8,163 bases of DNA from Alphaproteobacteria bacterium (GTDB lineage: Bacteria > Pseudomonadota > Alphaproteobacteria > Rhizobiales > Devosiaceae), in contig JAJRRJ010000165.1 in assembly GCA_024279575.1 (NCBI GenBank), positions 1-8,163 on the forward strand, read 5' to 3'. A program made the position numbers and the translations under genes. Shown here piece by piece: positions 1 through 6,793 of this stretch. The notes under the pieces are model-generated. The model was not told the origin of the DNA and ran no database searches. It worked only from the letters and a program-made list of their open reading frames with translations. Each line of letters begins with the position of its first letter. Position 1 is the stretch's first letter.

Positions 1-1805
1 AGAATGGCGGCGCGCCTTTTTGCGGAGGCTTTCCAGGGTCTGGCAACTGTAAGGGCGGCTTTTACATCTGCTGGAGATGCCTGGGTTATTATGCCAACAC
101 TGTCTGAGGGGTCATATGGATTAGTGAGCGAAACCTTCTCTATTCCCTTTGCCCCCTTGGCGATGAGCGGGCCAACTTCAAATTGTTCTTTACGAAATGG
201 TGTTCGGGCTTTTTCGATTTCCTCAAGATCTCTCTTGTCAGTAATGTCCCAGCCTTGGGCATTAGCGCGCGCGTTTCCATAGAGCGCAATCGGATGCAAG
301 ATTGCCGGGTTTTGTTCTTCCCCCTGATGCTTTTCAACGTCAAGAAATGGATCCTGGGCGACTTCGCTCGATGGAACAGCCTTATCGACAATCTGATTGA
401 CAAAAGAACTGTTTGCTCCATTTTCAAGCAAGCGCCGTACAAGATAGGCCAGTAAGTCCCGATGGGCTCCCACTGGCGCGTAAATGCGACAACGTGTATC
501 ATTTTCTTGTATTACAATATCATGCAGGTTTTCACCCATGCCGTGTAAACGCTGAAATTCAAAATCACGATTGGTTCCCGCCATTTGTAAAATGGCGGCA
601 ACTGTGTGGGCATTGTGGGTGGCGAATTGTGGATATACCCGATCTCGCATGCCCAGTAGTTTCCTGGCGTTGGAAATATAGGATACATCGGTTGCAGTTT
701 TTCGTGTAAACACCGGAAAACCATTGAGGCCCAAGACCTGGGCGCGTTTGATCTCAGTGTCCCAATAGGCGCCCTTGACCAGCCGCACCATAATTTTGCG
801 GTCGATGCGCGCCGCCAATTCATATAGCCAATCAAGCACTGGGCCAGCGTTTAGCCCATAGGCTTGCACCACGACGCCAAAACCGTCCCAGTTTTTCAGA
901 GCCGGGTCGCTCAAAACTGCTGCTATAACCTCAAGGGAAAGCTGCAAGCGATCCGCTTCCTCAGCATCTATGTTAAGCCCCATGCCCGCAGATTTGGCGA
1001 GTAATGCCAGCGCCTGTACACGGGGCACAAGTTCCTCCATCACGCGTTCACGATTGGGCATTTCGTAACGTGGATGCAGAGCGGAAAGTTTGACTGATAT
1101 GCCAGGATTTTGGCGGATATCATTATGGATGCAGGATTCGGCAATGGCACTGATCGCGGCTGAATAGGAAAGATGATACTGCCTGGCATCAGCCTCTGTT
1201 GTGGCGGCCTCCCCCAACATATCATATGAATAGGTAAAACCTTTTTCCTCATATTCACGCGCATTTTTTAAGGCGTCGCTTATGTTTTGTCCCAGTACGA
1301 ATTGATGCCCCATTTCGCGCATGGCTGCGGCTACCGCTGTACGAATTACAGGTTCGCCCAGCCGTCGGGTTACCGCCCGCATTGTGCCCACAAGCCCCGC
1401 TTCGCCATTTTCTAAAACTTTGCCGGTGAGCATCAACCCCCAGGTGGAAGCGTTGACGAGGGCCGATGTGGAATGGCCCAAATGCTTGCGCCAATTGGAG
1501 GGGGCAATCTTGGCCTCAATTAACGCATCAAGCGTAATAATGTCCGGCACCCGCAACAGCGCTTCAGCCAAACACATCAATGCCACGCCCTCGTTGGTGG
1601 AAAGACCATACTCAGCCAAGAACGATTCCATCAGCCCGGGACGGGCAGAGTTGCGAATTTTTTCAACCAATTTAGCTGCGGTTATGGATATCTCCGCTCG
1701 CGCCGCATGATCCAGCTCAGCATCTGCAACCAGTTGACGCAAAACAGCGCCTTCGTCAGGTAGTGGGTTGCACTTGAAGCTTCCACTTTGGATAGTCTTT
1801 GACAT
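1..1805 (-). CDS. putA: Bifunctional proline dehydrogenase / L-glutamate-gamma-semialdehyde dehydrogenase, N-terminal 601 residues
   Basis: PutA oxidises proline to pyrroline-5-carboxylate with an FAD domain, then oxidises the derived semialdehyde to glutamate with an NAD-dependent aldehyde dehydrogenase domain. Reading the minus strand from ATG 1805-1803 gives one uninterrupted frame of 601 codons that leaves the left edge. The PRODH barrel is clear: YSYDMLGEAA (192-201), KLSALHPRY (239-247), NIDAEEADR (278-286), VRLVKGAYWD (340-349), YPQFATHNAHT (391-401), EFQRLHGMGE (416-425), and the substrate-binding stretch containing RRLLENGAN (457-465). The aldehyde dehydrogenase part starts near 500; its catalytic Cys and Glu lie outside the window. 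The protein starts directly in the helical arm region without the ribbon-helix-helix repressor domain of enterobacterial PutA, so control by a separate regulator is expected. An AGGAGG site 5 nt upstream supports the start. The family is usually above 1000 residues, so roughly half is visible. Confidence 0.97.
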   Translation of the reverse strand, partial: MSKTIQSGSFKCNPLPDEGAVLRQLVADAELDHAARAEISITAAKLVEKIRNSARPGLMESFLAEYGLSTNEGVALMCLAEALLRVPDIITLDALIEAKIAPSNWRKHLGHSTSALVNASTWGLMLTGKVLENGEAGLVGTMRAVTRRLGEPVIRTAVAAAMREMGHQFVLGQNISDALKNAREYEEKGFTYSYDMLGEAATTEADARQYHLSYSAAISAIAESCIHNDIRQNPGISVKLSALHPRYEMPNRERVMEELVPRVQALALLAKSAGMGLNIDAEEADRLQLSLEVIAAVLSDPALKNWDGFGVVVQAYGLNAGPVLDWLYELAARIDRKIMVRLVKGAYWDTEIKRAQVLGLNGFPVFTRKTATDVSYISNARKLLGMRDRVYPQFATHNAHTVAAILQMAGTNRDFEFQRLHGMGENLHDIVIQENDTRCRIYAPVGAHRDLLAYLVRRLLENGANSSFVNQIVDKAVPSSEVAQDPFLDVEKHQGEEQNPAILHPIALYGNARANAQGWDITDKRDLEEIEKARTPFRKEQFEVGPLIAKGAKGIEKVSLTNPYDPSDSVGIITQASPADVKAALTVARPWKASAKRRAAI

Positions 1806-1810
1806 TGAGG

Positions 1811-1816
1811 CCTCCT
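1811..1816 (-). promoter_or_regulatory. Ribosome binding site of putA
   Basis: The minus strand reads AGGAGG followed by CCTCA and the ATG. This is a perfect Shine-Dalgarno core with 5-nt spacing, and it fixes the putA start at 1805. Confidence 0.85.
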
Positions 1817-1916
1817 GAGCTGGATGTAAGCTAGCAAAAAATGACCTTGCACTTTCTCTTAAATTAGTGAATTTCTAGAGATAAACACTGTTATTTAGCT
1901 ATATAGAAGCCTTATT

Positions 1917-1920
1917 GGAG
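1917..1920 (+). promoter_or_regulatory. Ribosome binding site of the putR-like gene
   Basis: GGAG lies 7 nt before GTG 1928. It supports this GTG as the ancestral start, so the in-frame TAG further down truly interrupts the gene rather than lying upstream of it. Confidence 0.7.
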
Positions 1921-1927
1921 AAAATTT

Positions 1928-2392
1928 GTGCAACTAAAAGAGATTGATGCTTATGATCAAGCTATCTTAGACCACCTTTCAACCAACGGTCGAGTGAGCA
2001 TCACGTAGCTCTCAAAGAAGATTGGCCTTTCTAAAACACCTTGCCAGGCACGCATGAAACGGCTGGAGGCAAACGGATTTATCACCGGCTACCGCGCCAT
2101 AATCAACCCGATTAAACTGGGTCTTGACCATGTGGCGTTTGTGGAAGTGAAGCTGTTGGACACCCGTGACAAGGCCCTGGCAGCCTTCAATAAAGGCGTT
2201 ATGGCGATCAAGGAAATTGAACAATGCCATATGATCGCGGGAGGCTTTGACTATTTACTCAAAGTGCGCACTCAAAATATCACCGACTATCGCTATGTTA
2301 TGGGCGCAAAAATCTCCACGCTGCCCCATGTTTCTATGACATCCACATTTGTTGCCATGGAGGCTATTAAGGAGGGGGGATTTAGCAAGTGA
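1928..2392 (+). pseudogene. putR: PutR-like Lrp/AsnC-family regulator interrupted by an in-frame TAG
   Basis: Lrp/AsnC proteins combine an N-terminal helix-turn-helix with a C-terminal ligand-binding (RAM) domain. The frame from GTG 1928 to the TGA at 2390-2392 spans 155 codons, the usual family length. It starts MQLKEIDAYDQAILDHLSTN and continues with the recognition-helix segment GLSKTPCQARMKRLE and the linker GFITGYRAIINP. The RAM domain follows, with the typical GGFDYLLKVRT stretch near residues 105-115. Codon 27 is TAG (2006-2008), within the helix-turn-helix, where Glu is usual (one G-to-T change from GAG). No frame disturbance or other damage is seen, so the lesion looks recent, or it is a sequencing error. 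A restart at ATG 2054 (AGG 5 nt upstream, weak) would give a 112-residue product lacking most of the DNA-binding domain. The position, divergent from putA, identifies it as the expected proline-responsive activator. The symbol rests on context and motifs. Confidence 0.8.
2006..2008 (+). other. In-frame amber codon in the putR-like gene
   Basis: TAG sits between codons for VSIT and LSKKIGLSKTP, in the same frame as both halves. The luxR gene in this window ends with TAG, so wholesale reassignment of TAG in this organism is unlikely. Confidence 0.85.
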
Positions 2393-2439
2393 ACAACAAA
2401 ATCGGGGAAACTGACCTATAAACAGCGCTATTCGCAATC

Positions 2440-2510
2440 GTACACTCTTTGATGGATTATTGCAAAAATGTACTCTGTTTTTGCGTAAACTACAAAAACT
2501 GTACTAGAGT
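2440..2510. repeat. Three phased GTAC-centred motifs upstream of luxR
   Basis: GTAC occurs at 2440-2443, 2470-2473 and 2501-2504, which is 30 and 31 bp apart, close to three helical turns. The last two copies are near-identical: CAAAAATGTACT (2463-2474) and CAAAAACTGTACT (2493-2505). The first, GCAATCGTACACTCTTTG, is a weaker version. A perfect inverted repeat, GCAAAAA-N9-TTTTTGC, covers 2462-2484. The TTTTTG arm (2478-2483) also pairs with CAAAAA (2493-2498), again over 9 nt. The third motif contains the palindrome TACT-AG-AGTA (2502-2511). The most likely reading is a set of operator sites for a regulator binding on one face of the helix, perhaps the LuxR protein itself. The function is inferred. 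Confidence 0.5.
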
Positions 2511-2565
2511 AAGAAAATGATCACGTAGAAACTGGATTTACGAAAATATACATTTATTTCTGTTC

Positions 2566-2574
2566 GGGGAAAGG
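2566..2574 (+). promoter_or_regulatory. Ribosome binding site deciding a TTG start for luxR
   Basis: GGGGAAAGG ends 8 nt before TTG 2583. The only nearby in-frame ATG (2691) has no recognisable Shine-Dalgarno sequence, so the TTG is preferred. Confidence 0.55.
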
Positions 2575-2582
2575 TCGCTGAA

Positions 2583-4127
2583 TTGAATTTTCGGGGTAAC
2601 ACCAGAGGCAATAGGATTTCGAACGCACAAAACACAACGTCCTGTGTCATTTCATTCAGGGAAGCACTCGCTTCTCCCGCCAGCGTATACATGGCTATTC
2701 AAGATATCCCGGATGGTGATGTAGATATCCAGCAGACAAAAATTTTACTGGATCACAAACAGGGCCGTTTTCAGCAGGCGATTAAAAGGTATGACAACCT
2801 GCTTACCTCAATTGGTCTTAATACGGAATTGCCTCTGATAAACCAAATTGATCAGCTGGATGAATCTTGCGCTAGCCTGCTCATTTTTGAACTGCTTTTT
2901 CTGTTAAAAACCAACGACAAACTCAGTGAAAAACGGCTTTGGGCCTATATTGATTGCGTCAGTCTTTTTGACCCGGATGACGTTATCTGTCAGGGGGCAA
3001 TCTACAATCTTTTACTGGTGTTTTTCCTTAGGCAAAATAACGTTGGAGCTGCTTTTGAAATGGCAAAACTTGCTCTTAGTGCCTATCAGCGATGCGGGAG
3101 TAATTATCTTCAATTATTTGTGCATCTGCATATTGCATTTATTCATGTTTACGCTGGCCGATTAGCCGATGCGGAAATCGCGCTGGAGGAGGCTCATAAA
3201 CAACTTGTTTTATGTGGCACGCCAATTTGTGAAAATGCTATGATTGAAATAACACGGCTTTGGGTGTTGGCGGAGGCTAAAAATCTTTTACCTGAACCTG
3301 ATGAACTGGCCCCGTTGAGCGAAGAAATAACGTCAGGGGAGTTTTGGCCTGAAACGTTTCTCATTCTTGTGACCCTGCAATTTCGTGCTGCGATTTTGCA
3401 CGGGAACAGACGTGTTCTGGAACAGCACAGCGGATATGAAGCCATGCTGCGCAGTCGAGGACTTGTTCAGTTACTGCCGGCCATGCAGTTGTTGCGACAT
3501 GAATATCTGCTCGAAGAGAAAAGTGTGCCTGACAGTAAACTGTTTCATATTTCAGAACGTCAGATCGTTTTGCTGCTTCCAACCACAAATACATGGCAGT
3601 TAAATGTGGGAGAAGCGCCCCTTAACGCTCCGTTGCTGGACCGTGTTCGTGCTGTTGATTACCTGCATCAGGCCAAACAATGGCATAAGCGAGGCCGGTT
3701 CGACATTGTCATGAAGCATTTCATCAGTGCCATTCGAATAATTCAGGATCAGGGGTGGCTGTTTTTGCTGGATAGCGAATATGAGTTTATTTCAGACATT
3801 TGCAAAGAATGCAGAGCGCGCGGACGATTTGTTCAAACCGCCCGGCAATTGCAGAATACTTTGTTGGCGGGGCGGCGATTACAGAAAGAAAACACAGGTC
3901 AAAAGTCTGCATTTGGATTTACAGTATCTGAAGTAGGTATTTTGCATCGGTTGTCGGAGGCCACAAGCAACAAGGCGCTGGCGATTGATCTTGGCGTTTC
4001 AGAATCTACCATAAAATATCATTTGAAGAATATTTATCGCAAGCTTTCTGTCCATAGCCGACGCGACGCCATCGCGGCGGCGATAACAAAAGGATTGATC
4101 GCTACGGATGCCAAGGTTGGCGCTTAG
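2583..4127 (+). CDS. LuxR-family transcriptional regulator with TPR-like N-terminal region
   Basis: This is a 514-residue predicted regulator. Residues about 446-505 form a GerE/LuxR helix-turn-helix: FTVSEVGILHRLSEATSNKA, then LGVSESTIKYHLKNIYRKL, then RRDAIAAAITKGLI. The preceding roughly 430 residues are helical. Two segments look like TPR or MalT-type helical repeats: LDHKQGRFQQAIKRYDNLL near 56-74 and AGRLADAEIALEEAHKQL near 191-208. No Walker A or B motif and no receiver or PAS domain is visible. It therefore resembles the C-terminal half of a MalT/LAL regulator without the NTPase. The start is TTG with a good ribosome binding site; an alternative is ATG 2691, which would remove 36 poorly conserved-looking residues. 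It converges on the DUF917 gene and overlaps its stop codon. It is the only intact regulator in the window and is likely to control the hydantoinase/transporter operon, but this is inferred from proximity. The signal is unknown. Confidence 0.85.
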   Translation: MNFRGNTRGNRISNAQNTTSCVISFREALASPASVYMAIQDIPDGDVDIQQTKILLDHKQGRFQQAIKRYDNLLTSIGLNTELPLINQIDQLDESCASLLIFELLFLLKTNDKLSEKRLWAYIDCVSLFDPDDVICQGAIYNLLLVFFLRQNNVGAAFEMAKLALSAYQRCGSNYLQLFVHLHIAFIHVYAGRLADAEIALEEAHKQLVLCGTPICENAMIEITRLWVLAEAKNLLPEPDELAPLSEEITSGEFWPETFLILVTLQFRAAILHGNRRVLEQHSGYEAMLRSRGLVQLLPAMQLLRHEYLLEEKSVPDSKLFHISERQIVLLLPTTNTWQLNVGEAPLNAPLLDRVRAVDYLHQAKQWHKRGRFDIVMKHFISAIRIIQDQGWLFLLDSEYEFISDICKECRARGRFVQTARQLQNTLLAGRRLQKENTGQKSAFGFTVSEVGILHRLSEATSNKALAIDLGVSESTIKYHLKNIYRKLSVHSRRDAIAAAITKGLIATDAKVGA

Positions 4128-5194
4128 ATTGGTTTGTAATCATAATCCAACTTGAAGTAGCGTGGGCCTACAATTTCTAACGCTTGGGGGCTTTGCCAGA
4201 TCGGGTCGCATGGCAAGCCAAGCACATTGACCGGCAACCCGTATTTAACCAATTCTGTGGTTACTGCGTCACCGGAAAAAATGTCCAGCAGAGTGATCAG
4301 GTCTGGCGTTGTCGCCAACACGTTATCCCCTTCACGGGCAATCAAAAACTCATTTTGAAATGAAAGAGTTATCTCTCGATTTATGAAATCTCCAAGGCCT
4401 TCAAGTTTAACCGTGCCGCGCGCAAAACCGCCCTCACTTACCCGGTTAACATCGCGAACCCTGCCCTGAAACAGGTGAGTTCCGTCAAATTCTTCCACCA
4501 AAGCGGCGCATGCGTTTGCCCCATGTTCGGCCATAATCTGGCCGATTCTATGGGCCTTTGTCAGGCTACCGCGAATGAGATAGTTGCGACACTGGGCTGC
4601 GGTTACCGGATAGAGGCTGACCATGGCGGCGCCGCCCATTTCAATTGTAAGGGCGCGTGCCAGTTTTTCGGCCCAGGAATTGCTGATCGTATCAAATGTA
4701 GCGCCGTTTCCTTTTTCATCCATCATCGCCATGGGTGTTGCCTGTATGCCGCCTAATGTGAAAGTCACCATTTGAAGTTCCGGGAAAGCGCGGCCCATGG
4801 CATCGCCATCCACTATTGGGAGTTGCATTTGTGCGGCGGCAATAAAGGGGATTGTTGAATTTAGCCCACCTGCCTCAATGCACAAAATAGCTGCAACCTT
4901 TTTCCCAAGGAAGCGTTCCATCATTGATATGAGCTTAGGAATTTCTTCGCCGCTGGAAAATTTTTCCAGCATAACGGTGGGCGCGCCCATCATAGCAATT
5001 GGTAAAATCAGCGCGTCATCAGGAAGCTCATCTATGTCGATGACAGCCACCGTGTTGTTACTCCCCCAGGCCTGCTGAGCCATAAGACGACCCACATAGG
5101 GGTCACCGCCGCCGCCAGACCCCAATATGGCACCACCGTCAGCAATATATTTCAGCGCCTTAAAATCAATCTTTGTGATTGCAGGATTGTTCAT
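4124..5194 (-). CDS. DUF917 family protein (S-methyl-thiohydantoin desulfurase-like)
   Basis: A 356-residue cytoplasmic protein, full length for the family. Family landmarks are the N-terminal glycine-rich LGSGGGGDPYVG (24-35), EAGGLNS (107-113) and DGDAMGRAFPELQM (129-142), followed by a C-terminal beta-rich half with the conserved TPDLI (296-300). DUF917 proteins are regularly encoded next to, or in fungi fused to, hydantoinase/oxoprolinase proteins. From memory, one characterised member removes sulfur from an S-methyl thiohydantoin, hence the newer Pfam naming. Whether this member shares that activity cannot be told. Its ATG overlaps the hyuA-like stop as ATGA (5191-5194), and GGAG at 5203-5206 lies 8 nt upstream, so translation is probably coupled and the two proteins are likely partners. 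Its TAA overlaps the luxR stop on the opposite strand. It is the last gene of the visible operon. Confidence 0.88.
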   Translation of the reverse strand: MNNPAITKIDFKALKYIADGGAILGSGGGGDPYVGRLMAQQAWGSNNTVAVIDIDELPDDALILPIAMMGAPTVMLEKFSSGEEIPKLISMMERFLGKKVAAILCIEAGGLNSTIPFIAAAQMQLPIVDGDAMGRAFPELQMVTFTLGGIQATPMAMMDEKGNGATFDTISNSWAEKLARALTIEMGGAAMVSLYPVTAAQCRNYLIRGSLTKAHRIGQIMAEHGANACAALVEEFDGTHLFQGRVRDVNRVSEGGFARGTVKLEGLGDFINREITLSFQNEFLIAREGDNVLATTPDLITLLDIFSGDAVTTELVKYGLPVNVLGLPCDPIWQSPQALEIVGPRYFKLDYDYKPI

Positions 5195-6738
5195 TTGCGT
5201 TGCTCCATTTTCAGGTCGCCAACCACGGTGACACTAATTGCAAGATTATTGCCCGGAAGATAGGACAGGGGCACATCGGACAGGCTGAGCATGCTTAAGC
5301 TTGTGATGTCAGCGCCGCGAGAAATGGCCATTTCATTCGCTTCCTGAGTGATTTGGGCAATGGCAGTTTCCCGATCAAGTTCTTCTGACAGAGAAACAAC
5401 TTTGCTTACCTCTCCGGAAATTTGGGCAATGGCGGCACCAACCGCGTTGGCCAAATCATGATGGGGAGGGCGTATGACCTCCAAACCATCGACTTGCGCA
5501 CCTAAAAGTACACTTCCCCCGCCCACTGCGATGACGGGCATCTGTTTGTCGCTGGTTCGCGTGCGCGCGACAGCATCGCTGATGATCTGATCCAACAGCT
5601 GTTTTAATTCATCTGCATTTTCAATTTCTGGTGCGGCATGTGTTCCCATTTTGGCGCGCCCGATTGAAACTGCCAGATCGCTCGCCGTCAGAACATCGCC
5701 GCCAAAAATATATGCGCGCTGTAATAATTCATGGCCAACGGATTCTGGACCAATTGCCAATGGTTGTTCGGGTCTGATCCTTGAGCCTCCTCCCAGCCCG
5801 ATACTCAGTACATCTGGCATTGAAAAATTGGTTCGTACATCCGCCACAGTAACGGAAGTTCCGGCAAGCCGTGGAAACCCATTTATCACCTCACCGACAT
5901 CGGTGGTTGTTCCGCCAATATCGACGACAAGCGCGTCCTTTATGCCAGAAAGATAGGCTGCACCGCGCATGGAATTGGTTGGGCCGCAAGCAAAAGTCAG
6001 TACGGGTAGGCGCAGAACTTCATTGGCGTCGATCAATGTGCCATCGTTACGAGTAAAAAACAGCGGGCAATCAAATCCAACGGATCCCTGCAATTTTTGA
6101 AATGCCTCCACCACCTCCTTTGCCAGAGGCTTGAGGGAAGCATTTATTATTGCTGCATTCTCGCGCTCCAAAAGACCCATTCGGCCAATGTCACAACTCA
6201 GGGAAACATCGATTTTGGGGCGCTTTTTCTGCAGTAATTTTTTGGCCTCATGTTCCATATCGTTGCGAACGGTGGCAAAAACCGAACTGATGGCAATTTG
6301 TCTGCATCCCTTTTCGAAAAGCTCATCGGCAGCTTTTAGGAGTTGTTCTTCATTCAATGGCGCGATTTCAGTTCCGTCCATCTCATAGCCACCATTCACC
6401 AGGTGGAAGGTGCCATTAATGGCTTCAACTAATTCATTTGGCCAATCGGCGAAGGGGAAAAGAGAACTTCCAGAGGGCAGGCACATACGGATCAAGCCAC
6501 AATTTGCTAATCGTTTGCGTTCCACCAGAGCATTTACAAAATGGGTGGTGCCTAACATTACTGCATCCACCTGATTGGCATTTATGGATGCCCTTGCAAG
6601 AGCGCCGCGCACAGCCAGTTCCACCCCGGTATAGACATCGGGAGTTGAGGGGCTTTTTTCACCACCAAGAAATTCGTCATTTTTCATGACGACGGCATCG
6701 GTATTTGTTCCACCTACATCTATGCCAACTCTTATCAT
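5191..6738 (-). CDS. Hydantoinase/oxoprolinase family protein (HyuA-type, ATP-dependent)
   Basis: A 515-residue protein of the family that uses ATP to open cyclic amides such as 5-oxoproline, hydantoins or N-methylhydantoin. The ASKHA-type nucleotide-binding fold is evident from the phosphate-1 loop DVGGTNTD (7-14), the phosphate-2 loop DIGGTTTD (273-280) and the adenosine-side glycine motif VGGGS (405-409). Also present are the family motifs ACGPTNSMRGA (250-260), LGGGS (315-319) and GPESVGH (330-336). The length fits the stand-alone form, with hydantoinase A N-terminal and core domains and no fused HyuB. No HyuB gene follows; a DUF917 gene takes that place, a known arrangement. The ATG at 6738 is the first in-frame start with the phosphate-1 loop at its usual distance; AGGAAAG (6748-6754) precedes it with longish spacing. 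It is 55 bp downstream of the permease gene and probably co-transcribed. The substrate is not deducible; a true hydantoin activity is one option among cyclic amides. Confidence 0.9.
   Translation of the reverse strand: MIRVGIDVGGTNTDAVVMKNDEFLGGEKSPSTPDVYTGVELAVRGALARASINANQVDAVMLGTTHFVNALVERKRLANCGLIRMCLPSGSSLFPFADWPNELVEAINGTFHLVNGGYEMDGTEIAPLNEEQLLKAADELFEKGCRQIAISSVFATVRNDMEHEAKKLLQKKRPKIDVSLSCDIGRMGLLERENAAIINASLKPLAKEVVEAFQKLQGSVGFDCPLFFTRNDGTLIDANEVLRLPVLTFACGPTNSMRGAAYLSGIKDALVVDIGGTTTDVGEVINGFPRLAGTSVTVADVRTNFSMPDVLSIGLGGGSRIRPEQPLAIGPESVGHELLQRAYIFGGDVLTASDLAVSIGRAKMGTHAAPEIENADELKQLLDQIISDAVARTRTSDKQMPVIAVGGGSVLLGAQVDGLEVIRPPHHDLANAVGAAIAQISGEVSKVVSLSEELDRETAIAQITQEANEMAISRGADITSLSMLSLSDVPLSYLPGNNLAISVTVVGDLKMEQRK
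5203..5206 (-). promoter_or_regulatory. Ribosome binding site of the DUF917 gene inside the hyuA-like gene
   Basis: GGAG lies within the last codons of the upstream gene, 8 nt before the DUF917 ATG. Together with the ATGA overlap it indicates translational coupling. Confidence 0.65.
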
Positions 6739-6793
6739 AATATGCTTCTTTCCTGCTTTCGTATTCTAGTATTTAGCTTTTTCAAAAATTGCA
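6739..6793 (-). promoter_or_regulatory. Short gap between permease and hyuA-like genes with A/T tracts
   Basis: This is the only non-coding gap in the operon. On the minus strand it contains TTTTTGAAAAA (6778-6788) and TACTAGAATA (6762-6771). The latter matches 9 of 10 bases of the TACTAGAGTA palindrome upstream of luxR. It may hold a secondary promoter or operator, or nothing. No terminator hairpin is visible, so read-through from the transporter genes is expected. Confidence 0.25.

Larger units (their letters stand above)
1806..1927. promoter_or_regulatory. Divergent putA/putR intergenic region with a small palindrome
   Basis: This 122-bp AT-rich gap must hold promoters for both divergent genes. 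I see one perfect inverted repeat, AAATT-AGTG-AATTT (1861-1874). It is of a size and AT-richness compatible with an Lrp/AsnC-family operator. A TATATA (1900-1905) could serve as a -10 element, but no convincing -35 partner was found on either strand. In characterised alphaproteobacteria the PutR protein binds such a region to activate putA in response to proline; its role here is inferred from layout only. Confidence 0.4.
2393..2582 (+). promoter_or_regulatory. Non-coding leader and promoter region of luxR
   Basis: These 190 bp between the putR-like stop and the luxR start contain no plausible gene and no clear terminator. A possible promoter is TTGCGT (2481-2486), 18 bp, TAGAGT (2505-2510), overlapping the repeat array; both hexamers are poor matches. 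A four-codon frame, ATG ATC ACG TAG (2517-2528), lies in the presumed leader and is probably chance. Confidence 0.4.

Noticed and set aside
1321..1710. 129-codon plus-strand open frame
   Set aside because: It lies wholly antisense inside the conserved putA coding sequence, and its product shows no recognisable domain.
1..1805. Possible broken putA, because only short closed frames appear on the minus strand here
   Set aside because: Direct translation from ATG 1805 gives 601 uninterrupted codons with all PRODH motifs in order. The gene simply runs off the edge.
2000..2008. ATCACGTAG occurs both at the putR amber site and at 2520-2528
   Set aside because: A shared 9-mer is expected by chance many times in a window this long, and the flanking sequence does not match.
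2393..2485. Rho-independent terminator after the putR-like gene
   Set aside because: The only hairpin-like structure (2462-2484) has an A/T stem with almost no G/C, unlike a terminator; an operator is the better reading.
2517..2528. Mini-frame ATG ATC ACG TAG as a leader peptide or attenuator
   Set aside because: It is only three sense codons, with no convincing ribosome binding site or associated terminator hairpin.
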